A stretch of DNA of 64,000 nt from Bradyrhizobium iriomotense (GTDB taxonomy: Bacteria > Pseudomonadota > Alphaproteobacteria > Rhizobiales > Xanthobacteraceae), in contig NZ_JAFCLP010000020.1 in assembly GCF_018129405.1 (NCBI RefSeq), positions 62,001 to 126,000 of the forward strand, given 5' to 3'. The position numbers and the translations under genes were made by a program. The notes beneath the pieces are model-generated. The model saw only the letters and a program-made list of their open reading frames with translations, made no database searches and was not told where the DNA came from. This document shows positions 22,484 to 39,575 of this stretch, in pieces (positions within the stretch are counted from its first letter, which is position 1; each line of letters opens with the position of its first letter).

Positions 22484-23734
22484 ATGCGGTACACCGACAT
22501 TGCCATTGTTGGCGGGGGTTTGTCCGGCTCGACCGCCGCCGCGATGCTCGGCCGCGCCGGCATTTCAGCCGTGCTGATCGATCCGCATGAGGCCTTTCCG
22601 GCAGACTTTCGAGTCGAAAAACTCAGTGGCGAGGTGCAGGTCGAGCGATTCCTGAAGACCGGAATCGGAGAATCGGTGCTGCGGCGCGCGACCTATTCCG
22701 GCGAGAACTGGATCGCGAGGTTCGGCCGCCTGCTCGACAAGGCGCCGAGCCGGCAGTTCAACATCCGCTACGATTCCCTGGTCAACGCCGTCCGCGACGA
22801 AATCCCTGCGACCGTCGAACGCATCTGCGCCAAGGCCATCGCGGTCGAGACCGGCCCGGAGCGGCAGAGGATCACGCTGTCCAACGACGAGATCGTCTCG
22901 GCCCGCCTGGTCGTGCTCGCGAACGGGCTGAACGTCGGCCTGCGCCACCAGCTCGGCATCACCCGCAAGGTCATCAGCGCCTGCCATTCGATCTCGGCCG
23001 GTTTCGACATCGCGCCCGCAGGGCGCGCAGCATTCGATTTCCCGGCGCTGACCTATTTCTCGGAGCGGCCGAGTGACCGTATCCCCTACATCACGCTATT
23101 TCCGATCGGCACGCGGATGCGCGCCAATTTGTTCGTCTACCGCGGCTTCGACGATCCCTGGCTGCGCGAGCTGCGCCGTGCGCCGGCGAAGACTCTGAAC
23201 GCCGCCCTGCCGCGGCTGAAGCGCATCACCGGCCCGTTCGACATCGTCAGTGAAATGACGATCCGCCCGGTCGATCTCTATGTGAACGATGCAAGCGGCC
23301 AGCCCGGGCTCGTGCTGGTGGGCGATGCCTTCTCGACCTCCTGCCCGGTCGCCGGGACCGGCTGCGACAAGGTCTTCACGGACGTCGAGCGGCTCTGCAA
23401 CGTCTACATCCCGAAATGGCTGGCCTCCGACGGGATGGATGCTGCCAAGATCGCCGCGTTCTACGCTGACCCGGTCAAGCGGGCCTGCGACGCATGGTCG
23501 GCGGCGAAGGCGTTCGACTTCCGCTCAGTCTCGATCGGCACGAGCCCCTATTGGACGGCACAGCGCTGGGCACGCTTCATTGCCTGGTCGGTTCAGGGAT
23601 TGTTGCGGCCGCTTGGAGGCGCCTTCGATCTGGAGCCGAACGTTCTCGGTCACTCCTCCTCGTCGTCATCGTCCTCGTCATCCTCGAGGTCGTCTTCATC
23701 CTCGTCGTCATCGTCGCTGTCGTCGTCGGCGTGA
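22484..23734 (+). CDS. FAD-dependent monooxygenase-like oxidoreductase with Ser-rich tail
   Basis: A 416-residue flavoprotein of the PHBH-like fold. The N-terminal dinucleotide motif is GGGLSGSTAAAMLGRAG (about residues 10-26), and the second FAD motif LVLVGDAFSTSCPVAGTG lies near 279-296. The substrate is unknown. The last 29 residues are nearly all serine, because the gene runs 85 bp into the acidic 3' end of the ABC transporter gene on the other strand. It converges on that transporter and is divergent from rpsL. A role with the neighbouring ABC transporter and flavoprotein-methyltransferase fusion is an inference from position. Confidence 0.8.
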   Translation: MRYTDIAIVGGGLSGSTAAAMLGRAGISAVLIDPHEAFPADFRVEKLSGEVQVERFLKTGIGESVLRRATYSGENWIARFGRLLDKAPSRQFNIRYDSLVNAVRDEIPATVERICAKAIAVETGPERQRITLSNDEIVSARLVVLANGLNVGLRHQLGITRKVISACHSISAGFDIAPAGRAAFDFPALTYFSERPSDRIPYITLFPIGTRMRANLFVYRGFDDPWLRELRRAPAKTLNAALPRLKRITGPFDIVSEMTIRPVDLYVNDASGQPGLVLVGDAFSTSCPVAGTGCDKVFTDVERLCNVYIPKWLASDGMDAAKIAAFYADPVKRACDAWSAAKAFDFRSVSIGTSPYWTAQRWARFIAWSVQGLLRPLGGAFDLEPNVLGHSSSSSSSSSSSRSSSSSSSSSLSSSA

Positions 23735-25683
23735 GCCGCAGCGCCGTGCGGCTGGTGGATCTGGTCGTTCCACAGCTGGCGATAGGTACCGTTCTTGGCG
23801 AGCAGCTCGGCGTGTGAGCCGCGCTCGATCGCCCTGCCCCCTGAAATCACGATGATCTCGTCCATCTCGACCACCGAGGTCAGGCGGTGGGTCGACCAGA
23901 TCATGGTACGGCCTTTGGCGACCTTCAGCAGCGTGCGGTTGATCGCGGCTTCCGTGGTCTGGTCGAGCGCCGAGGTGGCCTCGTCCAGCAGCAGAACGGA
24001 CGGATTGCGGATGATCGCGCGCGCGATCGCGATGCGCTGGCGCTGGCCGCCCGAGAGCGTATCGCCGCGCTCGCCGACCTGCGTATCGTAGCGCTGCGGC
24101 AGGCTCATGATGTAGCGGTGGATCTCGGCCTTCTTGGCGGCGTCCTCCACCTCTGCGTCGGTCGCGCCTTCCTTGCCGAGCCGGATGTTCTCGCGGATCG
24201 ACATGTTGAACAGCATGTTCTCCTGGAACACCACGGCCATGCTCCGGCGCAGCGAATCCAGCGTCACCTTGCGGACATCGACGCCGTCGATGGTAACGCG
24301 CCCCTCGTCCGGCACGTAGAGCCGCAGAATCAGGTTGAGCAGCGTGCTCTTGCCCGAGCCCGAGGGGCCGACGATGGCGATGCTCTTGCCGACGTTCAGC
24401 TTGAGGCTGAGATTGTCCAGCACCGGCGTCTGGCTGCCCTCGTACTGGAACGTGACGCGGTCGAAGGTGATGTCGTGGGTGATGCGCGGCAGGTCGGGCG
24501 CGCCGGGGCGATCGGCGCCGCGCGTCGGCTCGTCGAGCAGCTCCTGGATGTGCCGGATCGCGGCGGCCGAGGAAATCGACACCGGGATGAAATGCATCAC
24601 ATGGGCGATGTTGTAGGAGACCTCCCAGAACGCGCTCTCGAAGGTGACGAAGGTGCCGATGGTGATCTGGCCCTTGGTCGCCAGATACGCACCGATCGCG
24701 AGCACCACGAGGTGCAGCAGCAAGACCGAGATCGTGACCGTCCGCTCCACCATGGTCGACAGGAAGGCGGCCGAGGCGATCCTGTTGCGCGTCTCGTCGT
24801 TGCGGAAGGTGAAGAAGCCGAACATCTTGCGCTGCAGGCTGAACGCCTTGATCACGGCCTGGGCGCCGATGTTCTCCTGCACCATGCCGAGCAGTGCGGC
24901 CTCGTTCTGCTTCTGCTCGTAATTGGCCTGCACCGCCTTCGGGGTGAGGATGCGCGGGCCGATCAACGTGATCGGGAACACCAGCAGCGCGACCACCGCG
25001 AGCTGCCAGTTCAGGAACACCATCAGGATGATGCCGGCGATCAATTCCAGGAACGGCAGCGCGGCGCTGTTGGCGAAGGTCTTCACCGAGCCTTCGAAGG
25101 CCGAGAGGTCGACCGAGAAGCGCGACAGGATCTCACCGCGCTTGGTACGGCCGAAATAGGCCGCCGGCAGGTCCTGGACGTGCTCGAACAGACGCTTGCG
25201 CACGTCGGAGATGATGCAGGCCGCCAGCCGCGCGTCCCAGCGCTCGTACCAGACCGCGACGATCGAGGTGATGATGCCGGCGGCCGCGAGCACGCCGAGG
25301 ATCTTGTACAGCGCCTGGAAATCCTCCTCGCCGAGCGCGTCGTCGATCAGGTACTTCAGGCTGAGCGGCATGATGACGTTGAACAGCGTCTCGATGATGA
25401 CGCCGAACGCCACGAATGACAGCATCCGCTTGTAGTTGGTCAGATAGGGCTTGACGAAACCCAGGATGGTCGCGAGCGCGCCGGCGGCCTCGCGCGCGGT
25501 AAAGACGACGAGGTCCTCGTCCTCATCGTCGTCGTCGAGTTCCAGCTCGTCATCTTCCTCGTCTTCGTCGTCCTCGTCTTTTTCCAGATCGGGCTTGGCG
25601 GCGGAGGCGAGCTTGTCGTCGAGCTCGGCCGCCTCTTCAGCGGCGAGCTTCTGTTTGTCGGGCGAGAGAGGCTTGGACGCCAT
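23650..25683 (-). CDS. ABC transporter, fused permease/ATPase, with acidic tails at both ends
   Basis: A 677-residue half-transporter of the exporter type (MsbA/LapB-like), probably a homodimer in the inner membrane. Residues 1-57 are cytosolic and strongly acidic. The six-helix permease spans about 75-375. The ATPase has Walker A GPSGSGKST (439-447), Q-loop Gln487, LSGGQ (543-547), Walker B VLLLDE (563-568) and His599. The C-terminal 25 residues are nearly all Asp/Glu. Such twin acidic tails are unusual for this family. The cargo is unknown. Its 3' end overlaps the convergent flavoprotein gene by 85 bp. Confidence 0.93.
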   Translation of the reverse strand: MASKPLSPDKQKLAAEEAAELDDKLASAAKPDLEKDEDDEDEEDDELELDDDDEDEDLVVFTAREAAGALATILGFVKPYLTNYKRMLSFVAFGVIIETLFNVIMPLSLKYLIDDALGEEDFQALYKILGVLAAAGIITSIVAVWYERWDARLAACIISDVRKRLFEHVQDLPAAYFGRTKRGEILSRFSVDLSAFEGSVKTFANSAALPFLELIAGIILMVFLNWQLAVVALLVFPITLIGPRILTPKAVQANYEQKQNEAALLGMVQENIGAQAVIKAFSLQRKMFGFFTFRNDETRNRIASAAFLSTMVERTVTISVLLLHLVVLAIGAYLATKGQITIGTFVTFESAFWEVSYNIAHVMHFIPVSISSAAAIRHIQELLDEPTRGADRPGAPDLPRITHDITFDRVTFQYEGSQTPVLDNLSLKLNVGKSIAIVGPSGSGKSTLLNLILRLYVPDEGRVTIDGVDVRKVTLDSLRRSMAVVFQENMLFNMSIRENIRLGKEGATDAEVEDAAKKAEIHRYIMSLPQRYDTQVGERGDTLSGGQRQRIAIARAIIRNPSVLLLDEATSALDQTTEAAINRTLLKVAKGRTMIWSTHRLTSVVEMDEIIVISGGRAIERGSHAELLAKNGTYRQLWNDQIHQPHGAAAHADDDSDDDDEDEDDLEDDEDDDDEEE

Positions 25684-25816
25684 GAAACCAACCGATGCTG
25701 ACGGCCGGCATGACCGCAGAGAAAGCAGGAGATAGCGGCCAGCCGCTATTGCACCGATTCTATGCGATCACGATGAATTCGGCAAAGCAATTGGCGAATT
25801 CACCCGATCTTAAGGG

Positions 25817-27877
25817 CTAGTCGTCGTCCTCGTCCTCGACCTTGTCGAAGAACGAATAACGCAAAGAGTCCGCGTCGGCGTACCACTGGCCCGGGCCCTT
25901 GTTGGCGGCGAGCGTCGCCTCCCAGAGCGCATCGGTGCAGTCCTTGCGGTGCATCGACAGATCGAAGCCGTTGCCGAAGAACAGCTCGGACCATTCCCAC
26001 CAGGTGCCGAGCTTCTTGACCCCGCGCAGCAGGTCGTAGCGGTCGATCAGAGCCGGCGCCATGTCCGAGGTGACCGAGCCGAACACGACGCCGGTCTTGA
26101 CCACGCGGTTGAGCTCACGGATCGCGCGGACCACCTGCTTCGGGGACACGTGGCAGAGGCTGGTCTCGAACACGAAGTCGAACGTGCCGTCCTTGAACGG
26201 CATGTCGGTGATCGAGCCGAGCTTGTTGTACTTCTTCAGCGCCTTCGGCGTCATGGCATGGATGGCACGGTTGCTCTCGATGCCCCAGGCATCGATGCCC
26301 CGCTCGCGCAGCGCGCCGACCAGTTCCCCACTGGCCGAGCCCGCGACAAGAACCTTTGAACCCTTGGCCTTGCCCCAGACGATGCCGATCAGTTTGGTCA
26401 GATAGTCGGGATCGGTGAAGTGCTGCCACGCCTCGCTGTAGGGACCGAGGCCGCGGTAGTTCTCGAAATAGTCGCGGTCGATCTTGTCGGAGAGCGGCTT
26501 GTCCTCCTGCGCGCGTTCGCGGCGCAGGCGCATCATCTCGGTCAGGATGATGTCGGTGGCCGCATCCGAGGAGTCGAGCAGGCCGTTGAGCGTCGAGTCG
26601 AACAGATAGTCGCCGACCACGACGATCCCGGGATGTTCCTTCGGCTCGGGCCGGTGATTGGTCATGACGTCGCGCACGGGCAGACCGCCCGGCAGCGCGT
26701 TCACCGACGACAGCCAGCGGTGGATCTTGCCTTCCATGAAATGCGCGCGCGCATCGCCGAGCGAGGCCGGCAGCGATTTCAGGGCGGCGTCGATCAGCTC
26801 CTGATCGGAGAGATTGGCGAAGGCCAGCGCGTCGGAGCCGGGAATGAGCCAGTTCAGCACACCATGCTTGCCGACATCGTGGCGCGCGCCCTCGTTGTAG
26901 ACGCAGCAGCCGCCAAAGGCTTCCGACATGAACCAGGCGCCGGGAATCTTCTCACCCCAGAACGGCTCGTCGAACAGGATCGAGACGCGCAAATAGTGCG
27001 CCGGACGGTCGAAATACGAGACGTGCTTGACCATCGACTTGCGCAGCTGCTCGCCCTCCCAGCCGACGGTGGCGAGCCAGGAATGCGGCAAGCAGACCAG
27101 AACGAGGTCGAAATCGCGCGTCTCCGGGCCCTTGCCGTTCATCATCTTGAGCTGGTAGCGGCCGGTCGGCGCCTTGCCGACGGTGAGCACGCGGTGATTG
27201 AGCTGGATGTCGGCATTGACCTCCGACTGCAGGCACTCGATCAGCTGCTCGTTGCCGTTCTGGATGGAGTAGAGGCCGATATAGCCGTCGACGTCCATCA
27301 GGTAGTTCTTGAGCGCGTTGAGGCCGTTGGTGCTGTGGCTCTCGGTGGCAATGTCCGAGCGCGCCATCACCTTGAAGAAGCGCTTTGCAGTCTCGTCCTC
27401 GACCTCTTCGTCGAGCACCTGCTCGGCGGTCTTGTAGGCCCAGGGATTCTCGTTGTCGTGCGCGCCGACGCCCTCGTAATATTCGATCGGCGACATCACT
27501 TCGGTGCAGCGCTTGCGGAACGCCTCGATCGCGGCCGCGGTCTTGGCGCCGTATTTGCGGCGCATGCCGGGCACATCGTTGAGCAGTTCGCCGCCGAACT
27601 GCACCTGCTCGGCGTCCATCGGAATGGTCTGGAGACCGAAATGCTGGATCAGCTCGCGCAGCGGATCCGGCCCCGTCATCGAGTAGTCGTAGATCTCGGC
27701 AACGCCGGCCTCGTACATCGCGGGGGCGGAATCGAATTTGCGCGTGACGATCTTGCCGCCGAGCCGGTCGGATGCCTCGTAGATGGTGACGCGGCAGAGA
27801 TCGCCGAGCTTGCGCTTCAGATACCAGGCGCTCATCAGCCCGCCGGGGCCGCCGCCTACGATTGCGAGATCAAGCAT
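25817..27877 (-). CDS. Amine-oxidase-like flavoprotein fused to SAM methyltransferase
   Basis: A 686-residue two-domain protein. Residues 1-450 form an amine-oxidase/desaturase-type FAD domain: GGGPGG (8-13), YEASDRLGGK (33-42), and a C-terminal flavin motif VVGDYLFDSTLNGLLDSSDAA (420-440). Residues 480-660 form a class I methyltransferase with motif I VLVAGSASGE (509-518) and the DMPFKDGTFDFVF segment typical of small-molecule methyltransferases. The C-terminus ends in a short acidic run EDEDDD. No frameshift is seen; the linker is continuous. The gene lies between the acidic-tailed ABC transporter and rpoC, 133 bp from the transporter. It may oxidise and methylate one metabolite; the substrate is unknown. 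Confidence 0.85.
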   Translation of the reverse strand: MLDLAIVGGGPGGLMSAWYLKRKLGDLCRVTIYEASDRLGGKIVTRKFDSAPAMYEAGVAEIYDYSMTGPDPLRELIQHFGLQTIPMDAEQVQFGGELLNDVPGMRRKYGAKTAAAIEAFRKRCTEVMSPIEYYEGVGAHDNENPWAYKTAEQVLDEEVEDETAKRFFKVMARSDIATESHSTNGLNALKNYLMDVDGYIGLYSIQNGNEQLIECLQSEVNADIQLNHRVLTVGKAPTGRYQLKMMNGKGPETRDFDLVLVCLPHSWLATVGWEGEQLRKSMVKHVSYFDRPAHYLRVSILFDEPFWGEKIPGAWFMSEAFGGCCVYNEGARHDVGKHGVLNWLIPGSDALAFANLSDQELIDAALKSLPASLGDARAHFMEGKIHRWLSSVNALPGGLPVRDVMTNHRPEPKEHPGIVVVGDYLFDSTLNGLLDSSDAATDIILTEMMRLRRERAQEDKPLSDKIDRDYFENYRGLGPYSEAWQHFTDPDYLTKLIGIVWGKAKGSKVLVAGSASGELVGALRERGIDAWGIESNRAIHAMTPKALKKYNKLGSITDMPFKDGTFDFVFETSLCHVSPKQVVRAIRELNRVVKTGVVFGSVTSDMAPALIDRYDLLRGVKKLGTWWEWSELFFGNGFDLSMHRKDCTDALWEATLAANKGPGQWYADADSLRYSFFDKVEDEDDD

Positions 27878-28012
27878 GTCAGTTCCGTGGTCTCCGGCCC
27901 TGCCCCCGTCACGGGATCCACCGGTCTAAGCTCTCCTAGCAGAAGCGCTTTTGCGCCTGAAGGAAAGATGAACAAAGGTTGATCCTGCACCGCAGCAAGC
28001 AAACAAAGCAGC

Positions 28013-28039
28013 AAAAAGGCCGGCTTTCGCCGGCCTTTT
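28013..28039. terminator. Bidirectional intrinsic terminator after rpoC
   Basis: AAAAA, a 7-bp GGCCGGC/GCCGGCC stem with TTTC loop, then TTTT. On the minus strand it lies about 30 bp beyond the rpoC stop and has a five-T tail, so it should end the rpoBC transcript. Confidence 0.85.
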
Positions 28040-28070
28040 CATTGTCCTCGGTATTCCTACGGATGAACGA

Positions 28071-32267
<4,197 letters not shown>

Positions 32268-32360
32268 CGTCTTCTCCTCGCGTGCCGGTCGCCTCCGGCC
32301 GCAAATTCGAAAATCACTCGTGCACGGCGCCCTGCCCTCAAGGCCTCGGGAGGGGCGCCA

Positions 32361-32385
32361 ATGCCCGGCCGCGAAGGCCGGGCAT
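32361..32385. repeat. Perfect short palindrome between rpoB and rpoC
   Basis: ATGCCCGGCC, a GCGAA loop, GGCCGGGCAT: a perfect 10-bp stem. It resembles the CCCGGCC..GGCCGGGCATGAC repeats found dispersed in Bradyrhizobium spacers (from memory). It may stabilise or process the rpoBC mRNA. Confidence 0.6.
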
Positions 32386-32396
32386 GACAGGTCGAA

Positions 32397-36515
<4,119 letters not shown>

Positions 36516-36997
36516 CGTGGCCTCTCATTTCGTCGCCCGCTCTGGGCGCGCCGTCCGGAACGCGGCTGCCACCGCTCCCCGGGTTGAATTTTTCGAACCC
36601 GTTTTGGGGGCCGGAAACTCAGGTTCAGGCAGGAATGTCCTGAATCTGTTCTTCAGACCTTCAAAACGCAAAACGACGCGCGGGGCGCTAGCGCGCGCCC
36701 GCCCGTCACAACGATCGTCTTCACGGACTGCAAAAGCCCGAAATAGCCTGCTCTCCCAACGGCTTACAGGGAAATCCGGCCTCCCTGCCCACCGCGCTTT
36801 CGTGCTGTCGACCCGATATGGGGCGACAATAGTGTAGATTCGAGGGACAAACCCTCAAATCCCCACACTTTTTCGTGTTCGGCCTGCGTCGGATCAGTCC
36901 GTCGCACGCCTTTTGCATCCGGCCCACCCTCTCGAGGGGGACCAAGATCCCGGGCTGAGCGGATGCTCGCCCGGGACCTCATGCCAGCAAGCGGCGC
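36516..36997. other. rplL-rpoB intergenic region
   Basis: A 482-bp spacer within the ribosomal/RNA polymerase operon. It holds the hairpin at 36948-36976 next to rplL and no supported gene. In enterobacteria this spacer contains a partial terminator and an RNase III site; I could not identify a clear promoter here. Confidence 0.6.
36948..36976 (-). terminator. Attenuator-like hairpin between rplL and rpoB
   Basis: TCCCGGGC and GCCCGGGA form the lower stem and GAGC/GCTC the upper stem around a GGAT loop, with one bulged base. There is no T-run after it, so it may slow polymerase or be a processing site that lowers rpoBC output relative to rplJL. Confidence 0.5.
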
Positions 36998-37375
36998 TTA
37001 CTTGAGCTCGACCTTGGCGCCAGCCTTCTCGATCTGGGCCTTGATCTTCTCGGCTTCTTCCTTGTTCACGCCTTCCTTCAGCGGCTTCGGAGCACCCTCG
37101 ACGAGGTCCTTTGCTTCCTTCAGGCCGAGACCGGTGATGGCGCGGACTTCCTTGATGACCTCGATCTTCTTCTCGCCGGCAGAGGCGAGAACGACCGTGA
37201 ACTCGGTCTTCTCTTCCGCCGGAGCGGCGGCAGCGCCGCCACCAGCCGGGCCGGCCACGGCCACAGCCGCGGCAGCCGAAACGCCCCACTTCTCTTCGAG
37301 GAGCTTCGCGAGTTCGGCAGCTTCGAGCACGGTGAGGCTCGAGAGGTCGTCAACGATCTTCTGCAAGTCAGCCAT
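36998..37375 (-). CDS. rplL: 50S ribosomal protein L7/L12
   Basis: The stalk protein that recruits translational GTPases, 125 residues. The N-terminal dimer helix ([21 protein letters not shown]), an Ala/Gly-rich hinge and the C-terminal domain [28 protein letters not shown] are all typical. It follows rplJ by 54 bp. Confidence 0.98.
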   Translation of the reverse strand: MADLQKIVDDLSSLTVLEAAELAKLLEEKWGVSAAAAVAVAGPAGGGAAAAPAEEKTEFTVVLASAGEKKIEVIKEVRAITGLGLKEAKDLVEGAPKPLKEGVNKEEAEKIKAQIEKAGAKVELK

Positions 37376-37429
37376 TGTTCAGTTTCCTTAGGTGTAAGTC
37401 TGGTTCGGGTTTGAGTTTTGCGAAGGGCG

Positions 37430-37948
37430 TCAGGCCGCTTCGCCCTTTGAGGCATGAGCCTGGATGACGCGCGCGAGCTTGCCCGCGGGCGCGTTGGCGA
37501 GCTGGGCCAGCTTGGTCGCCGGGGCCACGATGAGGCCGACGATCTTGCCGCGCAGTTCGTCAAGCGACGGCAGCGAGGCAAGCGCCTTCACGCCGTCGAC
37601 ATTCAGGACGGTCTTTCCCATCGATCCGCCGACGATGACGAACTTTTCGTTCGCCTTGGCGAATTCGATGGCGACCTTCGGCGCCGCTACCGGATCGTTC
37701 GAAGTGGCGATCACGGTCGGTCCCTTCAGCATGGGGCCGATGGCAACGACGTCAGTGCCTTCAAGAGCAATTTTGGCGAGACGGTTCTTCGAGACCTTCA
37801 CCGCAGCGCCCGCCTGCTTCATCTGCTGGCGCAGCTTCTGCATCTGGGCGACGGTGAGGCCGGAATATTGAGCAACGACCGCGACGCTCGTGGTCTTGAA
37901 GACCTCATTGAGCTGTTCGACCGCTTCCTTTTTTGCCGCTCGTTCCAC
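37430..37948 (-). CDS. rplJ: 50S ribosomal protein L10
   Basis: The stalk base that anchors L7/L12 dimers, 172 residues. The GTG start (protein [17 protein letters not shown]) is chosen because GGAGAG lies about 8 nt upstream; earlier in-frame ATGs have no ribosome-binding site. [23 protein letters not shown] and the [16 protein letters not shown] segment define L10. The hairpin at 37983-38014 in the leader may be its autoregulatory site. Confidence 0.95.
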   Translation of the reverse strand: MERAAKKEAVEQLNEVFKTTSVAVVAQYSGLTVAQMQKLRQQMKQAGAAVKVSKNRLAKIALEGTDVVAIGPMLKGPTVIATSNDPVAAPKVAIEFAKANEKFVIVGGSMGKTVLNVDGVKALASLPSLDELRGKIVGLIVAPATKLAQLANAPAGKLARVIQAHASKGEAA

Positions 37949-38531
37949 AGCAAGCTCTCTCCGGTTGGCGGTCATCGCGAAAGCGGGACCGCCGGGTTGC
38001 ACCCATCGTCCCGCTCAAACCTGAACCTCCGGGCCAAAACCCTTCGGACACGCCCGGCAAGACGACGATTCAAAGCCTGCCCTCCGGGAGCCCCTTAAGG
38101 CCCACGGCGTGTCGAGGTCCGAACCAGACCCGTTTCGCGAAGCCAGCCGTTAAAGCTGGCCGCGAAGTGAAATCCGGTCTTCACCCGTCTATGCAGGCCA
38201 TGCGATTAAGCCGTTGAGAAATCGAAACTTCCCGCGGGCGCCTGCAGTCTTGGACAGGACAAGGTCAGCCGGCGAACCGCCCGACCTCTGCCCGCATCCC
38301 GGCCACCCGACGGGTTTTCCTTCCTTTTCGGGCAAATCCTCGCGGACGTCCTGAAAAGGAATGATCTCCTGTCGTGTCGGGTTTTCGGAATGCATGCACG
38401 GACGCGCCAGCCGAGGCCGGCACGTCCGGAGGCGGTTCTTTAACCGCTCCGGGCCGGCTTGCCAAGAGCAAAATTCACACCAGTTCCAATCGATTGCCGG
38501 CCGGGCTTGAGATCGCCCAACAAGGACCGAT
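37949..38531. other. rplJ leader region
   Basis: A 583-bp non-coding stretch between the 2-hydroxyacid dehydrogenase gene and rplJ. It holds a composite hairpin 35 nt before rplJ (37983-38014) and a second GC-rich hairpin near 38425-38452 (GAGCGGTT/AACCGC). I could not pick a convincing promoter, though one is expected because the upstream gene is not ribosomal. Confidence 0.55.
37983..38014 (-). promoter_or_regulatory. Putative L10 autoregulatory leader hairpin
   Basis: On the minus strand a 7-bp outer stem GCGGGAC/GTCCCGC encloses an asymmetric internal loop (GAT against GGCG) and an inner stem GGGT/ACCC with a GCA triloop. A stem with an asymmetric internal loop is what the L10-L12 complex binds in rplJ leaders of other bacteria. 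It ends 34 nt before the GTG start. Confidence 0.5.
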
Positions 38532-39485
38532 TCAGTCCGATTTGACCGCGTAAGGCAGCGGCCTACCCGCGAAGAACGCGGTCAGGTTCGCCAGCACGCA
38601 GTTCTGCATGGCGACGTGCGAGTCCAGGGTGTGACCGCCGATATGGGGAGCGAACACCACGTTCGGGAGCGCGGTCAGCGCGTCGGGCGCGTGCGGTTCC
38701 TTCTCGAAGACGTCGAGGCCGGCCCCGGCGATGGTCTTGTCGGTGAGCGCCGCGACCAGGGCCTTCTCGTCGACGACAGAGCCGCGGGAGATGTTGACGA
38801 CATAGCCGTCCGCGCCGAGGCGCCCCAGAATGTCCGCATTGACGACGTGTTGGGTCTCGGCCCCTGCCCGGACTGCGATCATCAGCACGCTGCACCAATC
38901 GGCGAGCGCCTCCAGGGTCGAGAAATATTGATAGGGCAAATCGTATTTGGTGCGGCTGAAATAGCCGACCTCGCTCTCGAAGGCGGCGCAGCGCGCCGCG
39001 ATCTTGCGGCCGATCTCGCCCATGCCGTAAACGCCGATACGGCGGCTGGGCATGCCGGCCTGGGGACGCATCATCGGCGACTGTTTTGACGCCGCCCAGT
39101 CGCCGCTGCGGACATACTGGTCGGCGACCAGGAGCCGCCGCGTCGTTGCCAGCATCAGAGTCATCGCGATGTCGGCGACCGAGGCGGCATTGGCGCCGGG
39201 GCTGTGGCCAATCGCGATGTTACGGGCGGCGGCCGCCTTCAGGTCGACGCCGTCATAGCCGGTGCCGTAGCAGACGATCGCGCCGAGCTTCGGAAACAGG
39301 TCCATCGCCTCCGCGCCGAGCGGGCTGCCACCCTGGGCGAGCATCGCGCGGACGCCGCCGAGCTCGTCGGCCGAAAACACCTCCCGCGCCGGCCTGCCAC
39401 CGGTGTCGAGCAGTTCGAACCGTTCGGCGAAGCGCGCCATCATCGACTTGGGAAAGCGCGAGTAGATCAGGACCTTGTCAGCCAT
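38532..39485 (-). CDS. D-2-hydroxyacid dehydrogenase (NAD-binding)
   Basis: A 317-residue cytoplasmic oxidoreductase of the D-isomer-specific 2-hydroxyacid dehydrogenase family, which reduces 2-keto acids. The Rossmann motif is GMGEIGRKIA. The catalytic Arg is in NISRGS, the Glu in DVFEKEP and the His in APHIGGH. The start MADKVLIYSR is preferred to an ATG ten codons upstream. It sits between rplA and rplJ, an unusual position, on the same strand. Its substrate (glyoxylate, hydroxypyruvate or similar) cannot be told from the sequence. Confidence 0.9.
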   Translation of the reverse strand: MADKVLIYSRFPKSMMARFAERFELLDTGGRPAREVFSADELGGVRAMLAQGGSPLGAEAMDLFPKLGAIVCYGTGYDGVDLKAAAARNIAIGHSPGANAASVADIAMTLMLATTRRLLVADQYVRSGDWAASKQSPMMRPQAGMPSRRIGVYGMGEIGRKIAARCAAFESEVGYFSRTKYDLPYQYFSTLEALADWCSVLMIAVRAGAETQHVVNADILGRLGADGYVVNISRGSVVDEKALVAALTDKTIAGAGLDVFEKEPHAPDALTALPNVVFAPHIGGHTLDSHVAMQNCVLANLTAFFAGRPLPYAVKSD

Positions 39486-39519
39486 TGTTCTTGTTTCCGG
39501 TAAGCGCCGCCACAAACGA

Positions 39520-39555
39520 CGAGGGGCGGAATCGGTCGCCCGATTCCGCCCCTCG
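39520..39555 (-). terminator. Strong hairpin after rplA
   Basis: A perfect 16-bp stem (CGAGGGGCGGAATCGG and its complement) with a TCGC loop, beginning about 20 nt after the rplA stop on the minus strand. The following T-run is weak (TCGTTTG). It probably ends or processes the secE-nusG-rplKA transcript before the dehydrogenase gene. Confidence 0.65.
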
Positions 39556-39575
39556 CCTCATGCAATTTCCAAACC

